The notes: generated by a model not told the origin, from the sequence alone. DNA of 64,000 nucleotides from an uncultured Lactobacillus sp. (GCA_910587695.1 CAJUNC010000008.1:1-64000), one strand, 5' to 3'. Positions 33,780-43,784 are shown, counted from the stretch's first letter. Made by a program: numbers and translations.

Positions 33780-34472
33780 TTACCCCCTTAATTCATCAAT
33801 AAAACGTGTGGCGATCTCCTTAGGACGTGTGATCGCACCTCCGACAACGATGCCAGCGACACCTAATTTTTGAACTTTTTTAGCTTGTTTTGGATCATGG
33901 ATCTTACCTTCGGCGATCACATCTAACCCAGCATCAACTAACTCTTTGATCAATTGATAATTAGGACCGTCTAAAGCAGGACTTTCTTTTGTATAACCAG
34001 CTAATGTAGTCCCGATAAAGTCGACCCCAGCTTTAGCAGCGTTCAAGCCTTCTTCTAGAGTCGAAATATCGGCCATCAACAATTGATCGGGATATTTTTG
34101 TTTGATCTGTTCAATGAATTCATTGATAGTTGCTCCGTCATGACGTTTGCGTAAAGTACAGTCAAGTGCGATAACTTCAACGCCTGTTTTTACCAATTCG
34201 TCGACTTCTTTCATCGTGGGTGTGATATAGGGCTTTGTTGGTGGATAGTCACGTTTGATGATCCCAATGATTGGAAGATCAACTTTTTCCTTGATCTCTA
34301 GAATATCCCGTACTGAATTGGCTCTGATCCCAACAGCGCCAGCTTGCTTTGCTGCCAATGCTAAAAGAGGCATTACTCCACCTTCTGGTGTATAGAGTGG
34401 TTCGCCTGGTAATGCTTGACAGGACACGATCAGACCATGATCTATCTTACGTAAAAATTCTGATTTTAGCAT
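33780..34472 (-). CDS. nanE: N-acetylmannosamine-6-phosphate 2-epimerase
   Basis: 230 residues from ATG 34472, behind GGAGTGAG. An upstream extension to 34589 would run through the promoter and operator and is rejected. LIVSCQALPGEPLY, IIGIIKRDY, EVIALDCTLRKRHDG, MADISTLEEG, IAEGKIHDP and GIVVGGAITRP are the NanE barrel motifs, with Lys and Glu as catalytic residues. It converts ManNAc-6-P to GlcNAc-6-P. First gene of the operon with its own PTS, so it probably serves ManNAc uptake. No sialic acid lyase is present here. Confidence 0.93.
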   Translation of the reverse strand: MLKSEFLRKIDHGLIVSCQALPGEPLYTPEGGVMPLLALAAKQAGAVGIRANSVRDILEIKEKVDLPIIGIIKRDYPPTKPYITPTMKEVDELVKTGVEVIALDCTLRKRHDGATINEFIEQIKQKYPDQLLMADISTLEEGLNAAKAGVDFIGTTLAGYTKESPALDGPNYQLIKELVDAGLDVIAEGKIHDPKQAKKVQKLGVAGIVVGGAITRPKEIATRFIDELRG

Positions 34473-34496
34473 ACATCTCACTCCGTTTTTATATTT

Positions 34497-34588
34497 TTTG
34501 GATAATATCTCCAAACGTAATATAACATGTTTAGAATTTTTTGTAAACGTTTTTATCCATTTTAAATGAACTATGGAGAAAAACTCCA
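34497..34588. promoter_or_regulatory. Divergent promoter with two RpiR-type operators and a cre
   Basis: Two palindromes of the form TGGA-N7-TCCA lie at 34499-34513 (extended to TTTGGA...TCCAAA, 34497-34515) and 34574-34588. Between them, on the minus strand, TTTACA and TATATT (34519-34524) with 17-nt spacing form the nanE promoter. The cre TGTAAACGTTTTTA (34542-34555, 13 of 14 matches) overlaps the -35. The first palindrome covers the start of transcription, so both the RpiR protein and CcpA would repress nanE. The second palindrome is close to the rpiR promoter, consistent with autoregulation. Confidence 0.7.
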
Positions 34589-34627
34589 AAAAAGTGTATA
34601 GTTATGGTATAAAGAGAGGTCATGACG

Positions 34628-35446
34628 ATGAAATTAAAGGAAAAGATCCATCAAAGTTATTTTGAATTAACGCCAGCTGAAAAAAAGGTAGCCGATCATT
34701 TTTTATGGGCAGGAGCTGATATCGTCTATGAAACGATGAACGATATCAAGGAAAAGACCAAGGTCGGTGATGCAACGATCGTACGGTTATGCCACAAATT
34801 AGGCTATAGTGGTTTTGCTGATCTAAAAGTTGAGGTCGCAAAAGAAGACTATTCCAGCAATGTCGAACAAACAGAAAATTCACCGTACGCTAGCATCGAA
34901 AACGCTCTGACTAAAACGATCAAGACAACTTTAAGTGAATTAAACCAAGAAGCACTTGCCAAAGCTGTTACAGCAATAGGAAAAGCAAAACGCATATATA
35001 TATTAGGGGTAGGAGGCAGTGCACTCTCGAGTAAGGCATTGGAAAGTATGCTCTTACGGATCGGAGTAAGAGCACAAGCAGTGACTGATCCGCATTATCA
35101 AGCCCAATTAGCAGCGATCACCAATAGTTCAGATCTATTTATCGTTTTTTCTTTGACTGGGAGAACAAAAGATACGTTAGAACCACTAAAGATCGCTAAG
35201 AAAAACCAAGCTCAGATCATTGCGATCACCACTTATCCTGCTTCACCGATCGCACTTGAAGCTGATATCGTGTTACAAACGGCGGTCGATGATTTTCTAA
35301 ATGGTGGCTCACTTATCGGGCGGATGTCACAACTGTTGATCGCAGATGTTTTAGTCTATGAATACGAAAAACTAAATTCAGCTGATACGATAAATGCCCG
35401 AGAAAAGGTAGTGCGGGCTATTTTGAATAAGAGGAAGATGGAGTAA
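34628..35446 (+). CDS. RpiR-family regulator of the nanE operon
   Basis: 272 residues from ATG 34628, 8 nt after GAGAGG. ATG 34622 is possible but too near. An N-terminal HTH_6 domain (ELTPAEKKVADHFL to KVGDATIVRLCHKLGYSGFADLK) is followed by a SIS domain (IYILGVGGSALSSKALESML, IVFSLTGRTKDTLE) for a phosphosugar effector. Divergent from nanE with shared operators, it likely senses ManNAc-6-P or GlcNAc-6-P. Confidence 0.9.
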   Translation: MKLKEKIHQSYFELTPAEKKVADHFLWAGADIVYETMNDIKEKTKVGDATIVRLCHKLGYSGFADLKVEVAKEDYSSNVEQTENSPYASIENALTKTIKTTLSELNQEALAKAVTAIGKAKRIYILGVGGSALSSKALESMLLRIGVRAQAVTDPHYQAQLAAITNSSDLFIVFSLTGRTKDTLEPLKIAKKNQAQIIAITTYPASPIALEADIVLQTAVDDFLNGGSLIGRMSQLLIADVLVYEYEKLNSADTINAREKVVRAILNKRKME

Positions 35447-35546
35447 AGGTAGAGGGAATGGATACTGTCATATCAAATCTTTTGCTTCATTTGGCATAAT
35501 TATTGTGAATTTTTAACTTATTAGATATGAAAGGAATTTAAGTAAT

Positions 35547-38096
35547 ATGGGAACAGCTTTAATATTTTGTTTACCATTTATAGGGGGAATTATCCTTATT
35601 GTGGCTAGAAAAGTATCTATTAGGGGGAAATTTTTTATAGAAAAACTAATACTTAGAAAAGATAAAATAGCTGCTCATATTATAATTTGGGTGTTTCTGA
35701 TTTACTATAGCCTTATTGGTATAATTGGAGTATACACAAAAGATAATTTGGATTTTTATACAATACTGTCTGCAGTACTCACACTAGTGGGACTTTACGG
35801 CTTATACTATGGTTTTCTTCCATTTATAGCTGGGTATGATAATAGAAAAAATGATAATTACTTGGGAATGAATAAGTTAGAATTTGCAGTGAAACATAGT
35901 CTAGTGTATCAAATAACAAAGATTCCAGAATTTTATATAGCATTATTATTTTCAATTTTAGCGCTATATTTTTTAGAGAACCAAATAGTATATTATATTT
36001 GGGAGTCAGTAATCATCTTTTTAGTGTTTATTTTTGTAATGATACTCTGGTTTATTTTCGATATTTTTGAAGTGATAATAGAAATGAAATCGGATAATGA
36101 TTATACTTTAAAGAGGACTATAAGAAAAAAGATAGGTAATAAGTATAGTGAATATTTTGATTATATGAATAAGAAATATTTCTCTGATCCTAGGGTAGGT
36201 CACTTTTTTGAACAATTAGAAGAAGATATTAAGAATTTAGAGTCTGATAGTCACAGATGTGAATATGTCAAGATTGTTTTTGATAGTCTATCAAGATACA
36301 CCAATTTAAAAATAGATAATTTAGCTAAATTTAGTACTAGCGGAATAGTTAATTACAAAAGCTTTGTTGTAAGAAAATATGATTTGTTATTAAATCAAGA
36401 CTTATTTAACAAAGATAATGATATGCTGTTTAGTGTTGCACTTGAGATGTTTGAAGAAGATATTAAAATCTTTGATAAGTTAATTGAAAGAAATCATTCT
36501 TGGATCAAAAATGATAAGTATCAGTATGTTGTAGGAGGAATAGAAGAAAGTTCTAGGATTGAAGATATTATAGTAACTTTATATTCTAACTTCCCTATTG
36601 AAAAAAATATACATGGCTATATATTTAAGAAAATATCCAATTTAGCTAACTCCGATAAAAAAATTGCTAAATTATTTGAAGAAATGCCTAATTTTGGCTA
36701 TGAGAAAATTAAATCTGAGAAAGAATTCGAGTATAGTGGCAGATTAGATATTTCGATTCCGGAAATGGGTAATGTCATACAAATAAAAGAAGAAAGTTGG
36801 AAGAACATTAAATCTGTGGAAATATTCTCAGCGAGTAAAAATGCTCCTAAAATAAAATCAGGGAAAGAAGTATATCTTTATTTGAATCAAAATATAGAAA
36901 GAATAGTTTTTGAAGATGTCACAGGCAGTAAGAGTACACTTGTATGTAATGAAAAGAAAAAATACTATAATAAGTTTGTGAACGATTCATGGAAAAATTT
37001 CTTAAATGCTTATGTAGGTATCAAAGATAAATTGGAAGGAAGCTTATTTGATTTATGTAAACTAAAAACAATTGGTAATTATCACGAAGGGATATTGAAT
37101 TCGAATGATGATACTAACTTGGCATACTCTGAAATTTGTTTTGATTACTTAATGTCTGAAATCGGATATGCAAATAAAGAGAATATTGAGAACGTATTTC
37201 TTATTGTGAAATCGATGGCAGGAGACTATCGTGGTGCCTATGCTTTGTATAGATTATTTTATTTAGAAGATAATGACTGGGACTGTAGTGTGAGATACTC
37301 TTTAGACATTCTCAGAGATGTGTTTAGAACTACGACTTCTGAAAAAAAGAATCAATTTAATAGGATATGCCAATTAATAGTAAAATGTGACCAGACGATA
37401 GATATAAAAAAATTTAAACGTATTTTTGATACTAGATATCAAAGGAAGTTGGATGAGAGTTTTTTTTATGCTTTTAAAGAATTTGATAAATTAAAATTGC
37501 TATTAGTACAGGATATATTGTTAGATGATATGGATGATTTTACACGTGAAATAGAACTGAACGAAGGGTGGAAGAGAAAAAATTTAATGCTAAAATATTT
37601 AAATAATTTGGAGTTGATTTTATCTAAAAAATCTATTTATGATAGTAACAATTATTTGATTACTAGTAATAGTCTTAGTAACTTCATTGTTAAAAATATT
37701 AGCGACTTGAAGTATACTGACTGGGATAATATGCCACTGTACACTATATTGATATTGGAAGATATAATACGCGTTGGAATTTATGATAATAGCATATGCT
37801 TAATTATGGATAAGTTGATAAGTAGAAATCATATCAATGTTAATCAAGGAATGTTTACTAAGTTCTTTACCGTTAAGATGGTGGATAAAGATTACTATAT
37901 TTATTTACAGGATACAGATTTTGTATATAGATATAGGATGGCACTCTTAGGGTATTTGAAATATTGGAACCTAGATGTAGATGCCTATATATCAGTTATT
38001 GAAAAAGAAGTTGAAAATTTTGATTATTTGAGGCTTAGCAAAATAGAAAAGGCGTTAATAGAAAAGCAATTAAATAAAATTATTTTTCAAGAATAG
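35547..38096 (+). CDS. Large unknown membrane-anchored protein
   Basis: 849 residues. About five transmembrane helices lie in the first 180 residues (near 1-20, 43-64, 68-95, 125-146, 150-175), followed by a cytoplasmic region of about 670 residues that is rich in Asp, Lys, Asn and Ile with no motif I recognise. The gene is AT-rich with ATA/ATT codons, unlike the rpiR gene just upstream, and begins the accessory block. It has a weak ribosome site (AAAGGAATTT) and stands 227 nt before the PHP-ATPase. By position it is a candidate defence or phage-response gene. Function unknown. Confidence 0.6.
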   Translation: MGTALIFCLPFIGGIILIVARKVSIRGKFFIEKLILRKDKIAAHIIIWVFLIYYSLIGIIGVYTKDNLDFYTILSAVLTLVGLYGLYYGFLPFIAGYDNRKNDNYLGMNKLEFAVKHSLVYQITKIPEFYIALLFSILALYFLENQIVYYIWESVIIFLVFIFVMILWFIFDIFEVIIEMKSDNDYTLKRTIRKKIGNKYSEYFDYMNKKYFSDPRVGHFFEQLEEDIKNLESDSHRCEYVKIVFDSLSRYTNLKIDNLAKFSTSGIVNYKSFVVRKYDLLLNQDLFNKDNDMLFSVALEMFEEDIKIFDKLIERNHSWIKNDKYQYVVGGIEESSRIEDIIVTLYSNFPIEKNIHGYIFKKISNLANSDKKIAKLFEEMPNFGYEKIKSEKEFEYSGRLDISIPEMGNVIQIKEESWKNIKSVEIFSASKNAPKIKSGKEVYLYLNQNIERIVFEDVTGSKSTLVCNEKKKYYNKFVNDSWKNFLNAYVGIKDKLEGSLFDLCKLKTIGNYHEGILNSNDDTNLAYSEICFDYLMSEIGYANKENIENVFLIVKSMAGDYRGAYALYRLFYLEDNDWDCSVRYSLDILRDVFRTTTSEKKNQFNRICQLIVKCDQTIDIKKFKRIFDTRYQRKLDESFFYAFKEFDKLKLLLVQDILLDDMDDFTREIELNEGWKRKNLMLKYLNNLELILSKKSIYDSNNYLITSNSLSNFIVKNISDLKYTDWDNMPLYTILILEDIIRVGIYDNSICLIMDKLISRNHINVNQGMFTKFFTVKMVDKDYYIYLQDTDFVYRYRMALLGYLKYWNLDVDAYISVIEKEVENFDYLRLSKIEKALIEKQLNKIIFQE

Positions 38097-38323
38097 TGTT
38101 AACCATTGGGATATAAAAAGAGTGCATGACAGAAATATGTATTAATTTTTACCTTAATTGCTCTAATAGTTTTAAAGATGAGAGCAATATAAACTGTTTA
38201 AAATTAAAGAATTTTATGCAGATAATTAGTGGAAGTTGAATGTTATAGGAATTTAGCATATTATTTAAGATGATATATAATTAAATATATGGGAGTACTT
38301 GTTATGAATAAGGGGGATTATTA

Positions 38324-40366
38324 ATGACCAAAAAAATTGATTTTCATATTCATACTATTGCAAGTGTTAAAGATTTTGAGTTTGTATTTTCACTAGATTG
38401 GTTAAAGAAATATATTAAAATTACGGAGCTTGATGCTATAGCGATAACAAATCATGATTTATTTGATAAAGAAAACTTTGATGAAATTTCAAAAAATTTG
38501 GACAATGTGAAAGTTTATCCAGGAATTGAACTTACTTTGGATATTGGACATGTAAATGTAGTTTTTCCCATTGACTGTGTTGATGAACTATCTAATTTCT
38601 CAGATTGGTTATCTAAAGTGCATCAAACTAATAGAGATAGGATAACGTGTGATCAATTATGTAAAGAATTATCTTGTTGGGATCAAGGAATTTATATATT
38701 TGAATTAGGAAAAAGTAAGGGGGTAAAAGAAATACCTGATCCCTTACAAGAGGTAGTATGTGTGGGAGGAGTTCCTAATCAATTAAGATTTAATATTGCT
38801 AAAAAAGATGATACTAGCTTGATTCCTTGTTTATTTAGTGATGCACATGCTACAGATAAGGATGCTGATGGGCGAAATAATATTGAAGAGTTAAGCGGTA
38901 AGCAAACGTATATACAAGTTGATTCATGTGAATTTGAAGATATAAAAAAATGTTTACAGAATAGAGATAAAGTAAGTGTAAATAAAGAAAACTTGCAAGA
39001 TGTTATTAACATTAATGGAGTAAACGTTTCTACAGGACTTAATTTAGTAGTAGGAAAACGTGGAACTGGAAAGACATATTTTCTGAATCAAATTAAAAGG
39101 TGGTATAGTAAAGAGGATTACTATGAGATAAAGCAATTTGAAACTGCTCATGCAGATGAATACATTGAAAAGCAAAGAAAAGAGCAAGGTCTTACAGCTA
39201 TCAATTTGTGGCAGGAAAAATATAAAACTGAATTTTCTAAAATAAAAAATTATCTAAATGCTGATAATGAATTTGAAAATATTGAAAATTTTTTAGATGA
39301 TGTTAAACGCTTTGCTGATGAAATGGCTAAGAGTCAGTCTCGACAAAAGTATACGTTGTTTAAGGAAGTTGAATTTGAATTGTCTAAAACAGAATTTATA
39401 GAAGAGGCACTCACAAATATTAAAGAAGTTATTGCAAAAGACGAAATATGGAAACTTCTATCAAATAGTATCCAAAAGAAAAATAATTTTATTGAAGTTT
39501 ATTCAGAACTTAGGGATGTATATGTGGAACACAGAAAGAATAATGAGATTAGAAATAGAGTCAATAAAATCATGTTAGAGGTTAAATCTACAGTTACAGC
39601 ACGAACAGGAATAACTAAAATTCAAGAATGTAGTATTAATAAAGTGATTCATAGGCAACAGTTAGAGAAAAAAATAAGTTATTTCTTAGAAAGAATTGTC
39701 CAAACAACTTCTTTAAAAAAGGAAAGTTTGCATGGATATCAAATACAAGTAAATTTAGTGCCCTACGATTCTGCTAGTCAATTTCAAAAGGAAATTGGAA
39801 CGAAAGAAGCAGTTAATAATGATTTAATGGTAGCTTATAAAAACAAAAGTTTCATTGATTTTTTGAACAATTTAAAGCAGAAAAAATTTTATAATGAAGC
39901 TAATTTTGCAGAATATTTAGTTCGTAAAGAAGTTAAACTTCTTGATTCGGAAGGGATTCCCGCTTCTGGAGGGCAAGCTGTTGGATTTGCTTTGATGTTA
40001 AGGTTGAATGAAGCTAAAAATAAATCTATTATACTAATAGATGAACCGGAATCTTCCTTGGATAATGCTTATATAAAAACGGAATTAAATACTGTATTAA
40101 AGAAGCTTTCAAGTAATAGCATGGTTGTGGTTATAACGCACAATTCCACACTAGGAACACTACTAGAACCAGATTATTTGATTATTACTTCTAAAGATAA
40201 TAATGGGAAATACTCCGTTATGTCTGGAGAGTTTAGTTCTAGCAAAATAAGGGATTCAATAAATAATATCGAAGAAAAGAGTCATGATAAATTTATTGAA
40301 GCAATGGAATCTGGAATGGATGCGTATACTAAGAAGGGAGAAATATATGGAAATCTTAAAAAATGA
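38324..40366 (+). CDS. PHP-domain / SMC-like ATPase, Ppl-type defence protein
   Basis: 680 residues. The N-terminal PHP phosphoesterase domain has HIHT at residues 8-11, ITNHD at 41-45, a metal-site Glu in YPGIELTLD and H in LFSDAHATD. The second half is an ABC/SMC-type ATPase: Walker A GKRGTGKT at about 242-249, a coiled-coil-like insertion (about 270-470), signature SASGGQAVG near 545, Walker B SIILIDEPESS near 567, and a late His in VITHNST. A single protein joining PHP and SMC-like ATPase is the Ppl (polymerase/histidinol phosphatase-like) antiphage architecture reported by Gao et al. 2020. Overlaps the next gene by 20 nt. Confidence 0.8.
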   Translation: MTKKIDFHIHTIASVKDFEFVFSLDWLKKYIKITELDAIAITNHDLFDKENFDEISKNLDNVKVYPGIELTLDIGHVNVVFPIDCVDELSNFSDWLSKVHQTNRDRITCDQLCKELSCWDQGIYIFELGKSKGVKEIPDPLQEVVCVGGVPNQLRFNIAKKDDTSLIPCLFSDAHATDKDADGRNNIEELSGKQTYIQVDSCEFEDIKKCLQNRDKVSVNKENLQDVININGVNVSTGLNLVVGKRGTGKTYFLNQIKRWYSKEDYYEIKQFETAHADEYIEKQRKEQGLTAINLWQEKYKTEFSKIKNYLNADNEFENIENFLDDVKRFADEMAKSQSRQKYTLFKEVEFELSKTEFIEEALTNIKEVIAKDEIWKLLSNSIQKKNNFIEVYSELRDVYVEHRKNNEIRNRVNKIMLEVKSTVTARTGITKIQECSINKVIHRQQLEKKISYFLERIVQTTSLKKESLHGYQIQVNLVPYDSASQFQKEIGTKEAVNNDLMVAYKNKSFIDFLNNLKQKKFYNEANFAEYLVRKEVKLLDSEGIPASGGQAVGFALMLRLNEAKNKSIILIDEPESSLDNAYIKTELNTVLKKLSSNSMVVVITHNSTLGTLLEPDYLIITSKDNNGKYSVMSGEFSSSKIRDSINNIEEKSHDKFIEAMESGMDAYTKKGEIYGNLKK

Positions 40367-40640
40367 GACAAAGTGCTATTTTTTAATAGGGGGTAAAGAA
40401 ATAAGACCAGAGAATTTATCTAAGAATGATTTATTGAGTTTATTTAATGAAATTTATGAGTTAGAAGATACTACTACTGTTGAAATACCAACGAGTGATA
40501 TGATTAGTAGTATTAAAAATCCTGTAGAGAGGGAAATTGTTAGCCAAATTGTACAAAAGATAGTGGAATTTACTGATAATTTAGAGCAAATAAAGCAAGA
40601 TATTGAATCTGCATTTCCAAGTCTTAATTCTGAAAATTAG
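40347..40640 (+). CDS. Small acidic partner of the PHP-ATPase
   Basis: 97 residues from ATG 40347, 6 nt after AAGGGAG, with its start inside the PHP-ATPase gene. MEILKNETKCYFLIGG then LSKNDLLSLFNEIYELEDT and a long C-terminal helix (VEREIVSQIVQKIVEFTDNLEQ). Acidic, no membrane segment. The tight overlap suggests a complex or a regulator of the ATPase. No family recognised. Confidence 0.65.
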   Translation: MEILKNETKCYFLIGGKEIRPENLSKNDLLSLFNEIYELEDTTTVEIPTSDMISSIKNPVEREIVSQIVQKIVEFTDNLEQIKQDIESAFPSLNSEN

Positions 40641-40763
40641 TGGTTATCTTCTATAATTGGTAATTCGATGGCAATAATCGAATAAACAAGGGAGGCGGTG
40701 GCCTAAGTAAAAAGACATTTTCAACTTCCAACTTTTTTGATGTCTCTCAAACGTTGGAAGTTT

Positions 40764-41970
40764 GGCCTCTTTGTCAACCACGGTGTAAAGAGTAAATATT
40801 TTTAGAGAAGCTCTGTGAGAATGGCTTAGGCTGTTTTCACAGAGCTTCTTGAGATATGTTTGGAGATAGATCCGAGCTTTGAGATGTTCAAAATTACGAT
40901 AACCATGGGCTGTTCGCTAAATTTGTTTTATTTTACGATTTATACCTTCTAGAGGGTCGTTAGTGTAGTGCTGATATTTTGGTTCTAAAGCTGTGATAAC
41001 AGGAGATAAATTATCAAAGGACGTCGGTAGTATTTTGTCAGCCTTAGAGGCGTTATAGCGGGAACCTGAGTACTTTTGGTGTGCTTCATCAAGACACTGT
41101 TTGAATATTTTTAGCTTAGAGGTCGTTGGATCATCGATGACTTCTAGTAGTCGTTGATAATCCCAATATGCCTTACGAAAGTTTTGATCAGTTAACCCAA
41201 GTCCCTGATCGACCAAGCGTTCAGAGGTGACACATTTGCGTTGTAATCTTTCACAAAATTGATGAGTACAGTCCAGATCATCATATCGCTTTAAGAAGAG
41301 TTTTCAGTTACATTTAAACAACTGATAGTTTTTAGAACTATGGTCAAAGCTGTTCATTAGGTCAGCACGTATTGAATTTACAGCACGGTTGAGCATTTAA
41401 ATGATGTAGAATCTGTCGATGATGATCTTGGCAAGATTATTGATAAGATCGACATAGTAAGAATTTAGATCGCAACTAACAGTACGAACTAAGCTTCTCA
41501 CAGAAGCAGGAAACCGCATGAAGTAATTGAAAATAGTCTGTTTAAGCGATTAGGTAAGATAGTCTGGATAATATGATTATCAGCGTCTAAGCAAATAAAA
41601 TGATAAGTGTTGTGAGTTCCTCTGAATTCATCAAAGCATAGATGAAGAGGTAAGAAATTAAAGTTATCTTGAAACTCACAACGAGTGGAATCAAGAAGAC
41701 GATTGACAGTAGAAGTAGAGAGCACAGAGTTTGCGGAGCAAGTAGAATTACAGTTACGACAACGTAACCTAGCTGAACGAGCAGCAATAGCAGTTTGATA
41801 TGTCGCATTGACAGAAGGAAGTCTGATAAAATGTTTAGGAGTAAAACCATGCGATAAAAAGCAGTAGTTCCGCAGTTATGGCATCTAAAAGTAGCTAATT
41901 CTTGTGGCAAGAAATTAGTAGTGGCAGGGAAAATAAGATAATTGATACCTCATGGATACCGTACTTTCTA
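40764..41970 (-). pseudogene. Degenerate ISL3-family transposase element
   Basis: The minus strand encodes pieces of one ISL3 transposase in several frames. An N-terminal zinc-finger-like part (LPQELATFRCHNCGTTAFY, RLRCRNCNSTC) is followed by the middle (FLPLHLCFDEFRGTHNTYHF, the DDE region with FDEF) and C-terminal part (NDPLEGINRKIKQI, TAG at about 40918-40920, then RTAHGYRNFEHLKARIYLQT). Several frameshifts and stops make it inactive. Its end at 40764 begins GGCCTCTTTGTCAACCAC, an ISL3-like inverted repeat. A perfect 13-bp hairpin near the same end recurs at 48617 and, diverged, at 55926. The far end near 41970 has no clear matching repeat. Confidence 0.85.
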
Positions 41971-42055
41971 GTTGAGTTTTCGTGGTAGGCTACATAAGAA
42001 AAAGATGCCATTATGGCTCTTTTTTGTGTATACAGATACTTTTTAATGATAAATC

Positions 42056-42091
42056 AAAAAACTGTGTAATGAAATAATATCATTACACAGT
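42056..42091 (-). terminator. Intrinsic terminator of the 42197-43540 gene
   Basis: ACTGTGTAATG (42061-42071) pairs perfectly with CATTACACAGT (42081-42091). On the minus strand the stem is followed by T6. A second hairpin at about 42000-42028 (AAAAGATGCCAT / ATGGCTCTTTT) lies between it and the IS. Confidence 0.8.
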
Positions 42092-42196
42092 AAAGCATTT
42101 TTCTATATTGGAGAACAAAGATTTAATAGCAGTTTTTCTCAGATTAGTCTTTTGTTGATTCAAAGTCCGCTATACGAATTGTTTATAATATAGAGA

Positions 42197-43540
42197 TTAC
42201 GAGTTGTTATTAGGGGATAAATTCATGCGTATATTCTTTTCATATTTAGGAACCCGAGTATCATAAAGGATTGTTAAAGGGGAATGATCTTTTATGAATT
42301 TTTCGTATTCAGTAGTCGAAACTTTAAAGTAGAAGTTATATGCAGTATTATCTTCAGTTGAACTCTTTTTATTTAATAATTTCTGAAATTCTTTTTTTGT
42401 AAAGGTTAAAAGCAAAGTACCTTTTTTATCATCAACTATAGCAAATTTTAAACAATTGAAGTGTTTTAAATTTTTTTCTTTTATCTTAAACCAAGAATTA
42501 AACTCATACTCTTGTTCACTTTCATTGTAGTATGTTCTGGAAAATCTAACAACAGTTTTATTATCTAAAGCATATTTTTGCTTAATTTCATTCCTATCAG
42601 TTAAATTTTCAAAGATATCATATTTAACTGATATTTCATCATCATTGTTTTGTGAGTTATATAAATTCTTTATTCCATCGTATGTTGAAAAGCCATCTTT
42701 AAACTTGAATTGTGGATTTATAACCATTGTATTTTGTAGATTTAAATCCATTATAGTTTGGAGAGTATCTTGTTCATTTTTTCTAGTGTATTCAAAATAC
42801 GGATTAATAAAGATGTTATCCGAATAATTTTCAAGATCGTCAGATTCAAAATCCTTCAATACAGGGTTGAAAAAAATAAAATTATTTATAGGAGCGGGCT
42901 TTTTTGAGGAGTCAATAATTTCTTTCCAACTAAATATATCGCTATGTGTAATAGGAGTAGATTTCAAATAACTTTCTAAATATTTTTTATTTTCCATATT
43001 TTTGAGTAATTGATTAATTGAAACAAGAGTTTTTTCTTGTTTAGGATCTTTTTTAAGGATATCTAGAATGTTACAATTTTCAAATTTAAATCCCTGAAAA
43101 ATCAATCTAAGCGCGACTTCTCTGACAACTTCCGAGAATCTATCTTTATCTACAGCATTAATGTTTTTCTTTCCAGATTCATATATATTATCTAATTGTA
43201 ACAATTGAATTTTTATGATATCTTCATCTCTGTTTTTCTCAGAAATATTATTTTCCTTTTCTATATGTGGTGTTGATAATTCTAAATTTAATAGTTGAAT
43301 AATTCGATCCAATTTTTCGTAATATAAATTTTCCTTAGCTTTATTTTTATCACTTTTTTTGGAACTAATATAGGAAACTATTGCTACCGGAACAGATAAT
43401 ACTGCAGCTACAAATGTTCCATCAATTATATTCCCAATATGTATATTCCCAAAATATATTACTAATAGTAAAACGAATAGTATAAATGTTTCTAAAGCTA
43501 TTTCTAGTTTGTAATCTCTGTACATTTTAATATTCATCAC
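42197..43540 (-). CDS. Unknown membrane-anchored protein
   Basis: 447 residues. Two hydrophobic segments lie near the N terminus (about residues 14-32 and 38-58), then a basic Lys/Asn-rich linker and a large cytoplasmic part. Three short similar motifs recur in the middle (FFNPVLKDF, FINPYFEYT, VINPQFKFK). No enzyme motif is seen. AT-rich and monocistronic, with a terminator at 42056, between the ISL3 pseudogene and the NUDIX-helicase pair. Function unknown; a membrane effector of a defence system is one possibility. Confidence 0.6.
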   Translation of the reverse strand: MMNIKMYRDYKLEIALETFILFVLLLVIYFGNIHIGNIIDGTFVAAVLSVPVAIVSYISSKKSDKNKAKENLYYEKLDRIIQLLNLELSTPHIEKENNISEKNRDEDIIKIQLLQLDNIYESGKKNINAVDKDRFSEVVREVALRLIFQGFKFENCNILDILKKDPKQEKTLVSINQLLKNMENKKYLESYLKSTPITHSDIFSWKEIIDSSKKPAPINNFIFFNPVLKDFESDDLENYSDNIFINPYFEYTRKNEQDTLQTIMDLNLQNTMVINPQFKFKDGFSTYDGIKNLYNSQNNDDEISVKYDIFENLTDRNEIKQKYALDNKTVVRFSRTYYNESEQEYEFNSWFKIKEKNLKHFNCLKFAIVDDKKGTLLLTFTKKEFQKLLNKKSSTEDNTAYNFYFKVSTTEYEKFIKDHSPLTILYDTRVPKYEKNIRMNLSPNNNS

Positions 43541-43685
43541 CTTTTTTTAATTTTTAACTATTATAATTATAGTTTGGTGAGAGCATCAAAGTCAAGTATA
43601 ACTCTAATAAATAATGAAGTATGTTAACAAAATTAATTCATAATACAGCTGTAATATATTTATGTGGAAACCCGTTTAGAATTTC

Positions 43686-43784
43686 ATAGTAGTGTTGTAG
43701 TAGACAATAACCGTACATATCTGGGCACTACTATATTTTTATCAATATCTTGACATATGTCTCAAAAGTAAAGTTAAATAAAAT
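43686..43784 (+). promoter_or_regulatory. Hairpin and promoter upstream of the NUDIX-helicase operon
   Basis: ATAGTAGTG (43686-43694) pairs perfectly with CACTACTAT (43726-43734), followed by ATATTTTT. Just after it TTGACA (43750-43755) and TAAATA (43775-43780) form a possible promoter with 19-nt spacing. The hairpin may end an upstream small transcript. The rest of the 43541-43891 gap shows nothing further. Confidence 0.45.

Noticed and set aside
40723..40762. Hairpin AACTTCCAAC / GTTGGAAGTT as terminator of the PHP-ATPase operon
   Set aside because: Stem is good but no T run follows, and it abuts the ISL3 end. Role left open.
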